From: a virus
Virus record (IMG/VR): IMGVR_UViG_3300031972_003021
Coordinates: 1 to 38,536 of that record
Reading direction: 5' to 3' (one strand)
Length of the DNA stretch: 38,536 bases
A model generated the notes under the pieces. The model was not told where the DNA came from. It saw nothing but the letters and a program-made list of their open reading frames with translations, and did no database searches. A program made the position numbers and the translations under genes. Positions 26,257-34,049 of this stretch are shown one piece after another. The number at the start of each line of letters is the position of its first letter. Position 1 is the stretch's first letter.

Positions 26257-27107
26257 TTTTTCATATTCCGAATATCTCTTGCTGCCTTTTCTGCATTGGG
26301 GCAATCTCCAGTTATCCCAAGTCTTTTATAAGCAGGCTGCTCATAAACAACATTGGGATAATGTCCGTGAGACTCGTCCCTCATTCCAAGTTCGGCAAGA
26401 TATGCTTTTTCGTGAATTTTTAAATTCTCTAGTCCTAAAAGGCACAGCGGTTCAGCCAACCTAAAATTGAAACCCACATATTCATGGTTATATTTACCAA
26501 CTTGCCCCTGGTCGCAGATGGAACGTATTTTATCGCCATCCAGCATAGAATTTTCATTAATAGTTATCATACCCCCTTCAAACGTAGAAAAGTTCTTTGT
26601 CTTGTAGAAACTAAAGCACCCAACATCACCCATAGTTCCTGCCAATTGTCCATCGGGATCCTTGCAGGGGTAACATTTTTGTTGTCCTGTTTCAAAACAA
26701 AAATTACATCTGGCTCCTAAAGCCTGTGCTGTATCTTCAATAACTACCAAATTATGCCTCTTGGCTACTTCCATTATTTTGGGCATGTCACAAACCCGAC
26801 CATACAAATGTACTGGTATGATTGCTTTAGTTCTCGGAGTTATGGCTTCTTCTATTTTGTTGGCGTCTATCAATTTAGTAACGGGATCTATGTCCACAAA
26901 AACAGGTGTTGCACCAGCGATAAGAATAGCATTAGAAGTTGCTATAAAAGTAAATGGTGTTGTAATAACCTCATCCCCAGGCTTTAAGTCCATAGACCAC
27001 AAAGGGGCGATCAGCGCACTGGTTCCATTGTTAACCGCAATAGATTGCTTAACTTTAAACCTTTTTGTAAATTCTTCCTCAAATATTTTTCTAACTATTG
27101 CTGGCAT
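26253..27107 (-). CDS. DegT/DnrJ/EryC1-type PLP sugar aminotransferase, shortened
   Basis: 284 residues with GGAGAGG six bases before the ATG; the start lies inside the acetyltransferase end. AVNNGTSALIAPL (24-36), PGDEVITTPFTFIATSNAI (43-61), VIEDTAQALGA (122-132, D125 for the PLP ring) and SFYKTKNFSTFEGGM (166-180) identify the fold; K171 is the likely Schiff-base lysine. The family is normally 360-400 residues. The first 30-40 residues are absent, about 80-100 residues between LENLKIHEKA and YPNVVYEQPAY are missing, and the C-terminus stops soon after CPNAEKAARDI. The enzyme adds an amino group to a keto sugar; WbpE is the matching step. Whether this short version is active is uncertain. 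Confidence 0.88.
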   Translation of the reverse strand: MPAIVRKIFEEEFTKRFKVKQSIAVNNGTSALIAPLWSMDLKPGDEVITTPFTFIATSNAILIAGATPVFVDIDPVTKLIDANKIEEAITPRTKAIIPVHLYGRVCDMPKIMEVAKRHNLVVIEDTAQALGARCNFCFETGQQKCYPCKDPDGQLAGTMGDVGCFSFYKTKNFSTFEGGMITINENSMLDGDKIRSICDQGQVGKYNHEYVGFNFRLAEPLCLLGLENLKIHEKAYLAELGMRDESHGHYPNVVYEQPAYKRLGITGDCPNAEKAARDIRNMKK

Positions 27108-27564
27108 CTTTTACCTCTCCTTGAATCTTAGCTGGGTTGCCATAAACTAAAGTGTTTTTTGGTATACTTCTAGTGACTACACTGCCGGCACCTACTAAGG
27201 ATTTAGAACCTATCGTAATTCCACACAAAATCGTGCTGTTTGCCCCAATACTAGCACCTCTACATATTAGAGTTTTACGAAACCGATCTTTCCAATCTCC
27301 AACTGCTCTGGGATATATGTCGTTTGTTGTTACAACATTTGGACCGATGAAAACGTCATTTTCAACTTTGACACCTTCATATATTAAGGAGTGGTTTTGA
27401 ATTTTTACATTATCCCCGATGACCACATTTGGACCAATGTATACACCTTCTCCAATCACACAATTTTTACCGATTTTTGCCCCTTGGCATATATGAGAAA
27501 AAGCCCAAATTTTAGTGTTGTTTCCAACTTGTTCTGTTTCTACGATAGCAGTTTGGTGTATCAT
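27091..27564 (-). CDS. WbpD-like hexapeptide N-acetyltransferase
   Basis: 157 residues; ATG overlaps the formyltransferase stop as ATGA. The sequence is a chain of left-handed beta-helix hexapeptides: KIGKNCVIGEGVYIGPNVVI, then KVENDVFIGPNVV, GASIGANSTILCGITIG and SLVGAGSVVT. The layout and phrases such as HICQGAKIG, GDNVKIQN and GNPAK match WbpD of Pseudomonas, which N-acetylates UDP-2-acetamido-3-amino-uronic acid with acetyl-CoA, and its dTDP-3-amino-sugar relatives. It follows the formyltransferase and precedes the aminotransferase, so acetylation of the newly made amine is the natural reading. Confidence 0.9.
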   Translation of the reverse strand: MIHQTAIVETEQVGNNTKIWAFSHICQGAKIGKNCVIGEGVYIGPNVVIGDNVKIQNHSLIYEGVKVENDVFIGPNVVTTNDIYPRAVGDWKDRFRKTLICRGASIGANSTILCGITIGSKSLVGAGSVVTRSIPKNTLVYGNPAKIQGEVKDASNS

Positions 27565-28307
27565 TTTCTCTCTCCATTTAGAACTTGATATATTCTTTCT
27601 GCCTTCTCAAGACTTACAGGATACGAAAGTTTAACTTTTTTTTGCTGTTCTGTATAGTAAAAAGGTCTAGGCCACGGAGGGGGAAGAGCCCTTGATAAAT
27701 TATAGATGTCAATGGGGTTCATATTTTTAGTTATTTCTCCATCTTTATCCGACCTTTTTGAGCATTCAAAAATTATTTTTTTTTTGCTTTGTTCCACGGG
27801 ATGTAAATCGTTGTCTCGATATTTTTTTAAAAACACGTCCCACATTTTACAAGATGTTGTTACCCCTTTTCTTAAAACATCGTTAGCATCCTCGTCAAAT
27901 TCTATTTGAAAATCTTTCTGTAAGAAGATCTTTCCCCCGTCTATTTTATTTGTTAGTTCGTGAATAGTTACGCCACTAACATTCTCTCCGTTTATTAATT
28001 GCCAATTCAAAGCATGGCTTCCAGCATAATCAGGTAGCAACGATCCGTGAAAGTTTATTGATAAACGGTGTTTATCTAGAAGCGTACTTTGTATGACCCT
28101 GTTATAGTAAAAAGATACTAAAATATCGGCAGAAAATTTAATACACTCTTGTTTAAAATTTTCAAACCCCTTGTCTTTGATGCGTGGGTGATTATTAGGA
28201 TAAACTATTTTGAGAGTGCAATCTTCTTTTAACTTATCAATAAAAGGAAAATAATGCTCATTATTTTTGGTAAATAAAAGTACTTTTATGGGATCATTTT
28301 TAGGCAT
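27561..28307 (-). CDS. Sugar N-formyltransferase (formyltransferase N-domain family)
   Basis: 248 residues. SINFHGSLLPDYAGSHALNW (83-102) and GVTIHELTNKIDGG (112-125) hold the catalytic Asn85, His87 and Asp123 in the same spacing as methionyl-tRNA formyltransferase. The protein lacks the tRNA-binding C-terminal domain and instead has a short tail (RALPPPWPRPFYY), a form seen in sugar formyltransferases such as VioF and QdtF that use N10-formyltetrahydrofolate on dTDP-4-amino-4,6-dideoxyglucose. The gene includes a ten-A homopolymer (27776-27785). A nearby WbqC and aminotransferase fit an N-formyl amino sugar. Confidence 0.88.
   Translation of the reverse strand: MPKNDPIKVLLFTKNNEHYFPFIDKLKEDCTLKIVYPNNHPRIKDKGFENFKQECIKFSADILVSFYYNRVIQSTLLDKHRLSINFHGSLLPDYAGSHALNWQLINGENVSGVTIHELTNKIDGGKIFLQKDFQIEFDEDANDVLRKGVTTSCKMWDVFLKKYRDNDLHPVEQSKKKIIFECSKRSDKDGEITKNMNPIDIYNLSRALPPPWPRPFYYTEQQKKVKLSYPVSLEKAERIYQVLNGERK
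27776..27785 (-). repeat. Homopolymer tract of ten A on the coding strand
   Basis: Ten consecutive A on the minus strand, inside the formyltransferase gene at its Ser-Lys-Lys-Lys-Ile-Ile codons. A run of this length is prone to polymerase slippage, which could give frameshifted products; nothing in the sequence shows that this happens. Confidence 0.9.
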
Positions 28308-29428
28308 CTTTTTAACACATATTCACAATGATCCTCCATTGAATATGATCCCCATTTAAATGTATTGATATAATCAGGACTTCTAACTATATCGATACAT
28401 TTTTTTAGTTGTTTGTTTAAGTCCTGCTGTTTTTCCTCGTCGTAAATTAAACAAGATTCTTGATAGTAAGATGGTACTGTAACTGGCTTATTGCATAAAG
28501 TAATACATTTTGCGGCGATGCTTTCTCCCAATGTTCTTGGGTACCCTTTTGGCTGACCATATACTCGCATATCCATTGGTATAACAGAAATTTTTGAAAG
28601 GTATTTAACTTCACGAGCAAATTTTTTGTTGACTTGTCCAAGTATAAAGTAATCTATTTTTTTCTGCTCGCATATGCTTATTATGTCTTTTACATATTCG
28701 GCGTCCCGCAAAGGACCCATAAAAACTAAGACATAATCACTACACAATGTTTCATCGAGGTCTTTTATCATTTGTAATTGATTCTTTACATACCACATTG
28801 TCCCGCTGACTAAAATGATGTTTTCTTTTTTGTGTTTCGATAAAAATTCTACACACTGTTCTACGTAATCCGGACTTGCCGGAGGACACATATCTTCTTC
28901 TTCGAAATAGTAATCGGCATTTTTCAAGTTAGGTGCATAGGACATTGTTTTTATATTGACTCTGCAACCGCTTTTCTCCCAAACTTTATTATCATACGGT
29001 CTGCTCTTCATCGTATTAAAAACCGCTGATCTTCCGATGATAATATCATACGCTTCATTTAATGTTTCTATGGGGTTGATTTTTGTTTCTTGTATTTCAT
29101 ACCTGAATACATTTGTACCCCCTTTATCGTAGGTAAAATGTATCTTTGAATTTGGCAATACCTTAGAAGCATACAGCGGCAAACCCAAGGCTTCCATCTC
29201 TGCGTCCAGTGGGGAAAAGTGAGCAAATAACAGGTTGTATTTATGAAGGGATATTGTCTCTGCTGTGATACTGTTTAATAAATCAGAAACACAAAAAGAG
29301 TTGCAACCAAGCCTCTCTTGATTATATTGGCGAGGAGTTAATCTAAGTTCTGGTGAGTTTTTCCAATGATGTAAGGCGGCATACTTATTAATGAACGCCG
29401 ATAAATTATTAGAAGTGTTTATTCTCAT
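28286..29428 (-). CDS. Probable GT-B glycosyltransferase
   Basis: 380 residues; ATG overlaps the sulfotransferase stop as ATGA, and the end overlaps the formyltransferase start by 22 bases. The C-terminal half reads as a GT-B nucleotide-sugar domain: NIILVSGTMWYVKNQ, then VLVFMGPLRDAEYV, IDYFILGQVNKKFA and RTLGESIAAKCITLCNKPV. The last phrase is the donor-binding 'G-E-x-x-A' helix region typical of GT4-like enzymes. The N-terminal half (HHWKNSPELRLTPRQ, FAHFSPLDAEMEALG) would bind the acceptor. No canonical EX7E is evident, so family assignment is tentative and the sugar is unknown. Confidence 0.75.
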   Translation of the reverse strand: MRINTSNNLSAFINKYAALHHWKNSPELRLTPRQYNQERLGCNSFCVSDLLNSITAETISLHKYNLLFAHFSPLDAEMEALGLPLYASKVLPNSKIHFTYDKGGTNVFRYEIQETKINPIETLNEAYDIIIGRSAVFNTMKSRPYDNKVWEKSGCRVNIKTMSYAPNLKNADYYFEEEDMCPPASPDYVEQCVEFLSKHKKENIILVSGTMWYVKNQLQMIKDLDETLCSDYVLVFMGPLRDAEYVKDIISICEQKKIDYFILGQVNKKFAREVKYLSKISVIPMDMRVYGQPKGYPRTLGESIAAKCITLCNKPVTVPSYYQESCLIYDEEKQQDLNKQLKKCIDIVRSPDYINTFKWGSYSMEDHCEYVLKRCLKMIP

Positions 29429-30183
29429 ATTGTTGTGAAATATCTCTTAAAAATATTCTTTGTATCATCAGACAGCATAATTTCCTTTGCCCTGCGTAGG
29501 TCATCCATATCGGTCTCAGAATCATTCTTGTTTAAGGTTTTTTGAATATGGAGTAACCATTCGGGATCTGTCTCTAATCCAAGCCAACTGTTTATGTTCT
29601 TGGTGGTTATGCTAAAATCGTCTAAAAGGTCCTCATAATAAACCCTTAAATACAAATCAGGGTCAATATAATCTTCCACAGTAGAAGCAAGAATAGAATC
29701 ATCTAAAACTTTTTTACAAGCCTTTTCATAGGTTTCAAATCCGTGAGATTTCATATAAGAACGAGCAGCAACAGCAGGGTTTCTAATCAGATGCAAAAAA
29801 TAGAATTTATTTTTCGTGACAAAATCTAAGAATTCTTGCTTATGTTCCCTAAAGATAGAAGTGGTGCCGCCGGCTTTTTTGTCTCCTATTACCATGATTT
29901 CTTTTTTATTGAATTCTGGTAGTTCTGACAAGTGTCCCATCTCTTTCCATCTTTTTTGGTACTGGGACATTTTATACCCTGTGTTTTCTAATCCACTCTC
30001 AAACTGCCTTGTTGCCTCTTCATATAGATGACTAAAAGCCAAATCAGTAGAACACTTTTGTTTTACAACTTTGTCTAAAAATCGAGACTCGTTGGAGATC
30101 AAACAATTTGGGTGATAGTTTAGTACTTGACCGAGGAAGGTGCTTCCCGTTCTTCCGCTCCCTATAAAAAACAAGTACTTCAT
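29425..30183 (-). CDS. PAPS-dependent sulfotransferase
   Basis: 252 residues. FIGSGRTGSTFLGQVLNYHP (6-25) is the 5'-phosphosulfate loop of PAPS sulfotransferases, and FLHLIRNPAVAARSYMKSH (129-147) the 3'-phosphate-binding segment, with R134 and S142. VYYEDLLDD follows at about 206-214 as in the Sulfotransfer_1/3 families. It transfers sulfate from PAPS to a hydroxyl or amine, most likely on a sugar here, given seven glycosyltransferase genes around it. It starts directly after the GT-A glycosyltransferase and overlaps the next GT by four bases. APS kinase encoded 7 kb further along the same strand would supply PAPS. Confidence 0.9.
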   Translation of the reverse strand: MKYLFFIGSGRTGSTFLGQVLNYHPNCLISNESRFLDKVVKQKCSTDLAFSHLYEEATRQFESGLENTGYKMSQYQKRWKEMGHLSELPEFNKKEIMVIGDKKAGGTTSIFREHKQEFLDFVTKNKFYFLHLIRNPAVAARSYMKSHGFETYEKACKKVLDDSILASTVEDYIDPDLYLRVYYEDLLDDFSITTKNINSWLGLETDPEWLLHIQKTLNKNDSETDMDDLRRAKEIMLSDDTKNIFKRYFTTI

Positions 30184-30921
30184 TTAATACTCCATAAAAT
30201 TGTTTTTACAAAACATCAGCGCCTCTTCCAAAGATCCTACCTTGTACTGTCCTTGGTTTATTTTGGGGTCAGCGTGCATATGATATATTCTTGGTTTTAG
30301 ATGAGATTCTCCGAATTCATGTTTGAATTTGTTTTGTTTTTCCCTATTGCCTCTACTTCGGATGTTATATTCAACAGGAAGTATATAATACCTCATATTT
30401 GAATGCCACAGTGCCGTTCTAAAAGTTGGTTGCTCGTAAGGCCATCGTGAAAAATAATGATAAAATAAATCCCTCCACGATTGGAAAAAATCCATAACTG
30501 GCTTTGATTTTTTAAATACCATAACACCAGGGTTAACTTCAGGGAAAGCGTATGGAATCGCAGCATATTCCGGTATTTTAGCAGAGATACTTTCTCTTTT
30601 TCTGGCTAAATCGTGACAAATGGCAAAATCAAATTTCTCTAGTATACCAAACATCTCCTCTATATTGTGATCAACAATAGTATCAGTATCTAGAAAGATA
30701 GTTTCATCGTAAGGTGTTTGATCTACATAATCTACTTTTGCTCGTATATGATTAACACTAATAACTCGACAGTCATCTACAAATTCTGAATCTACTAACC
30801 TGTCGCTATAAAAGGTTACTGGAAGATCTGGGCAGTTCTTTTTGACAGATTCCGCAGAGATTAATGCCTCTTTAATAAACGGCTCGTTGAAAGCAATATA
30901 TAATACTCCTCTAGATGTCAT
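30184..30921 (-). CDS. GT-A fold glycosyltransferase (GT8-like)
   Basis: 245 residues with AAGGAG seven bases before the ATG. YIAFNEPFIKEALISAESVK (8-27) is the N-terminal strand-helix of GT8-like transferases; TIFLDTDTIVD (74-84) carries the DxD motif (D78, D80) that binds metal and nucleotide sugar. VNPGVMVFKKSKPVMDF (about 148-164) is the conserved 'N-x-G-x-x-x-F' segment, and HMHADPKINQGQYKVG the C-terminal His region. It transfers a hexose from a nucleotide sugar; donor and acceptor unknown. Confidence 0.82.
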   Translation of the reverse strand: MTSRGVLYIAFNEPFIKEALISAESVKKNCPDLPVTFYSDRLVDSEFVDDCRVISVNHIRAKVDYVDQTPYDETIFLDTDTIVDHNIEEMFGILEKFDFAICHDLARKRESISAKIPEYAAIPYAFPEVNPGVMVFKKSKPVMDFFQSWRDLFYHYFSRWPYEQPTFRTALWHSNMRYYILPVEYNIRSRGNREKQNKFKHEFGESHLKPRIYHMHADPKINQGQYKVGSLEEALMFCKNNFMEY

Positions 30922-31906
30922 TCCGAATCTCCTTTATATTATCATACAGTTTTTTTGCCCATTTTATAGGGTCATATTCTTGGTCAAATTTATTTTTAGC
31001 GGCTGTTGCTATTTTATTTCTTTTGTTTGCACTCGACAGAGATCTTAAAGCATTCAACCAACTGTCTGTATTATGGGCTACATAGCCGCAATTTTCGTCA
31101 CCAAGAATATGAAAATTACTTGGTGTAATATCTGCCACAACAGGGATCCCTACTTGGTGAAAAACAAACGATCTTCCTGCATTAGACTTATTTTTAAACC
31201 TAATAATGAAGTCTGTTTCATATAGTCCCATTTCTGGGTTTGTTTTTATACCCATAAACTGGTTTGGGGTTATAGATGTTATATTGGGGACTAACCCAAT
31301 GTCGCACTTCTTTATTTCTTCTACAATAGTATCTTTGTTCCAGTGAGATAGTTGTATATTTTTTATTCGTGGAACGCCAATAGACCACCCATTATAGCCT
31401 GGGGATGTTATTACCTTCAATTCAAAAGGCTGCTCTTTTTCAAAGGATTCAAGTGCTAACGATAAATACGGTGAAAATTTACTTAAATGAGTAAAACTAC
31501 CATGATACCCAAGAGTTAAAATTTCTTTGTCTGTATGTTTTTTAATCTCAATATTTTGAAACATATCTTCAATCAAAGGGTAATAAAATACATTTGGATA
31601 ACGAGAAAGACTTATTTTTTCTTCTAAGGATCCTACGATTACAAAATCACACAAGATGTTTTCTTTATCCGCTGCAAGATTTGTAACTCCTATAATTTTA
31701 TCTGGATATTTTCTCTTTAAAATGTCTGCCCACTGCCAATCATTCTTGGATAAAATGATTACGTCTGCCTCTTCTATGTTGTCAAGAGATTCAATAAATT
31801 GTGCATCTATTCCTGCAATTTTAAAGTAGTTACATAAATCATTACACCAAATACGATAAGAACCAACCTTAATATCCCTCACGGTACTGTAAAAACGAAT
31901 ATTCAT
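30911..31906 (-). CDS. Probable GT-B glycosyltransferase
   Basis: 331 residues starting three bases after the methyltransferase stop. Two Rossmann halves are evident: the N-terminal part (MNIRFYSTVRDIKVGSYRIW, VIILSKNDWQWADIL) and a C-terminal part beginning TLGYHGSFTHLSKF, with IKKCDIGLVPNIT, then SNAGRSFVFHQVGIPVVAD and ENCGYVA. These resemble GT4/GT1-like donor domains, including the 'G-R-S-x-x-F-x-x-G-I-P-V-V' phrase. There is no clear EX7E. It follows the double methyltransferase and overlaps the GT-A gene by 11 bases. Confidence 0.75.
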   Translation of the reverse strand: MNIRFYSTVRDIKVGSYRIWCNDLCNYFKIAGIDAQFIESLDNIEEADVIILSKNDWQWADILKRKYPDKIIGVTNLAADKENILCDFVIVGSLEEKISLSRYPNVFYYPLIEDMFQNIEIKKHTDKEILTLGYHGSFTHLSKFSPYLSLALESFEKEQPFELKVITSPGYNGWSIGVPRIKNIQLSHWNKDTIVEEIKKCDIGLVPNITSITPNQFMGIKTNPEMGLYETDFIIRFKNKSNAGRSFVFHQVGIPVVADITPSNFHILGDENCGYVAHNTDSWLNALRSLSSANKRNKIATAAKNKFDQEYDPIKWAKKLYDNIKEIRNDI

Positions 31907-31909
31907 ATC

Positions 31910-33151
31910 TTACATACGACCAAAAATAATCACTTGATGAGTGGGATTTCCAGATGCTGTTTTTCCAACATTGTGGACTCGATAGTTTTTCTTCATCTTA
32001 CAAATTCTTTCAATATCATAATAGCATCCAAATCTTTCATCATAATCATCTAAAACCCAGATAGGGTTTTCGGATTGGAATTGTTTAAGGTTGATTATGT
32101 CTGCTATAACGGCTCCCTTATCGTGAGAGGCATCAATATAAAATAAATCTACATCTTTAACGTTGTGTGATTCAAGATGTTCTTTCAGGTCTTTTGAAGT
32201 CCCGCTAACAAAAGTTGTATTGTTTTGAAATTTTTCAACATATTTTTCATTTCTAACATCTCTAATATCAGCACTCCAAACATGCCCTTCTGTATCTGAC
32301 AAACCCTCAGCAAAAGTGTAAAATTGCCAACCTTCGGCTGTTCCCATTTCTACTATTTTTTTACACCCTGCTATCTTAGCCAAAGATGACAAATAAAATC
32401 CACGTTTTGGCAGAATCTCTAAACACTCTTTTGCGGTTTCTTCAGTAAGTTTATAATTTTTTGTTTTTTGTATCTGTATGAGAAGATTAATATCATCCCA
32501 TATTTGTTTATATTCTGAAGGAACTGTGAGTTCTTTTATTTTTCCAACTTTTTCATATGTTTTTGAAAGTAAATCGTTTTTTTCCAGGACTATTTCCCAG
32601 TTCATACCAAAAACATTTCGAGGTATTGATTCGTTTTTGATACATAAACTCTGATGAAACAAGGGCAACAGATCATGATCTGGCTTATTAACATAAAATT
32701 CTGTATATTCATCTTGGTCTACGTCTATCTGAAACTGGAAGAGTGCCTTGCCTCCAACTTTTAACACTCTTTCAATTTCAGATGCTTTTTTTTCAGGGTA
32801 AAGCGAATGATCATAGACGTTGCTAAATACAAAATCAAATTCGCCGTCTTTATATTGAAGATTGTGCATATCCCCCTCGACGACGTGCGGAGGACACGGG
32901 ACAATATCTATACCACAAGCGTCTACGCCCAATTCTTTTAATGCTACCACTTCTTGACCAGTTCTAGCACCTATACATAGTGCTCTTTTGTTTCCCGTGT
33001 CAAGACCGTGGCGTACAAACAACTCCTTAAATCCCTGTAACTTGAGGTTCCATTCTTCGTTGAGCCATTTTTGGCGACGGACTGGATCTTCTGTTTTTGT
33101 TTTTTGAAACCTTATATACTCTTCATAAGATTTATGCCTACCTGTCGTCAT
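31910..33151 (-). CDS. Tandem class I SAM-dependent methyltransferase
   Basis: 413 residues with GGAG eight bases before the ATG, overlapping the GT4 end by 14 bases. Domain 1 (about 50-145): RALCIGARTGQEV (56-68), GIDIV, VEGDMHNLQYKDGEFDFVFS (91-110) and RVLKVGGKALFQF, a Methyltransf_11-type fold. Domain 2 (about 240-413): KIVEMGTAEGWQFYTFAEGL (265-284), SADIRD, LFYIDASHDKGAV (336-348) and WVLDDYDE (365-372), resembling Methyltransf_24. Two complete SAM sites in one chain are unusual; one may act on a sugar (O- or N-methylation) and the other be specific to another hydroxyl, or one may be structural. Substrates unknown. Confidence 0.85.
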   Translation of the reverse strand: MTTGRHKSYEEYIRFQKTKTEDPVRRQKWLNEEWNLKLQGFKELFVRHGLDTGNKRALCIGARTGQEVVALKELGVDACGIDIVPCPPHVVEGDMHNLQYKDGEFDFVFSNVYDHSLYPEKKASEIERVLKVGGKALFQFQIDVDQDEYTEFYVNKPDHDLLPLFHQSLCIKNESIPRNVFGMNWEIVLEKNDLLSKTYEKVGKIKELTVPSEYKQIWDDINLLIQIQKTKNYKLTEETAKECLEILPKRGFYLSSLAKIAGCKKIVEMGTAEGWQFYTFAEGLSDTEGHVWSADIRDVRNEKYVEKFQNNTTFVSGTSKDLKEHLESHNVKDVDLFYIDASHDKGAVIADIINLKQFQSENPIWVLDDYDERFGCYYDIERICKMKKNYRVHNVGKTASGNPTHQVIIFGRM

Positions 33152-34049
33152 TTGTTTGCTCCGTTATAAATTTCAAATACGCTTGAGATACTTTTTTCAT
33201 ATCATACTCACTATCATAAGAATTTTTAAGTTTTTGTGAAAAGTCTATCTGTGGGGGAGAATAGAGACGAACAGGCTCTAGGTCCCATTCATCTTCTTTT
33301 ATGACAACGGCACCAATCCCAGCAATCTCTTTTGTTCCTCCAGAAGAGGAGCAAATAACTTGCGCACCGCACGCCCTAGCATCAACTACAACATTTGGAC
33401 AATGATCAAGCCACGCTAAATGGATAAAATAATCAGATGCCTTCAATATAGTTAAAACATTTTCATATTTTAAATTCCCTAAATATCTTATCCTAGGGTC
33501 ATCAATTGGTTTGTCATCGGTTTTCCCCATTACAAACAAAACGTCATTATCGTGACTGTGTTCTAGGAAATACCTTATATTCTCTTGTAGTCTTTTGTGG
33601 GGTCTCCAATGAGAAGCACAGGACCATATTTTGTTGTGTTTATTTTTTATGTGTTCTGGGACATCTGGAATTGATTGTATCAGCTCAAGACTGGCACCAT
33701 TGTGAATAATCGTGCTGCTCTTATGTTCGCCAAAATATTTGGTCACTAATCTTTTATTAAAATCACTCTGAAAGATTACACCATCTGCAACCTTATACGT
33801 TTCTAATATTGGTTTGTTTTGTTGGGTATAGTTTTGTTCTGAATTAAAATATATCCCATCTAGTCTTTGGAATAGTTTTCCAGATGATGGAACTTTGATT
33901 TTCTGAATAAACGCCAACGTTGCCACTGGGTCCTGTAAGGCGTTGAATGTAATTCCCTGGTTCCTCAGGCAATCAAAAAGTTTCCTTCCAAAACAATTGG
34001 GACCGGAGTTGCTCGTAAGATCTACGTTCTGGAGATGAATGTTTGTCAT
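33138..34049 (-). CDS. GT4-family glycosyltransferase
   Basis: 303 residues; ATG overlaps the 543-residue gene stop as ATGA. GVIFQSDFNKRLVTKYFG, then IHNGASLE, CASHWRPHKRLQENIRYFLE, KASDYFIHLAWLDHCPNVVV and DARACGAQVICSSSGGTKEI follow the order of a GT4 enzyme. In the donor-site 'E-x7-E' helix the second Glu is replaced by Asp (VVVDARACG), a common variant. The protein is short because the N-terminal acceptor domain is reduced. It would transfer one sugar to the growing glycan. Confidence 0.87.
   Translation of the reverse strand: MTNIHLQNVDLTSNSGPNCFGRKLFDCLRNQGITFNALQDPVATLAFIQKIKVPSSGKLFQRLDGIYFNSEQNYTQQNKPILETYKVADGVIFQSDFNKRLVTKYFGEHKSSTIIHNGASLELIQSIPDVPEHIKNKHNKIWSCASHWRPHKRLQENIRYFLEHSHDNDVLFVMGKTDDKPIDDPRIRYLGNLKYENVLTILKASDYFIHLAWLDHCPNVVVDARACGAQVICSSSGGTKEIAGIGAVVIKEDEWDLEPVRLYSPPQIDFSQKLKNSYDSEYDMKKVSQAYLKFITEQTNDDR

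Noticed and set aside
26256-26304. N-terminal 16-residue extension of WbqC from a TTG
   Set aside because: It lies within the aminotransferase gene, has no WbqC-like sequence, and the GTG at 26256 has a typical GTGA overlap.
26761-27150. 129-codon plus-strand open frame
   Set aside because: It lies fully antisense to the DegT aminotransferase, which has clear catalytic motifs; the plus frame has no recognisable family or ribosome-binding site.
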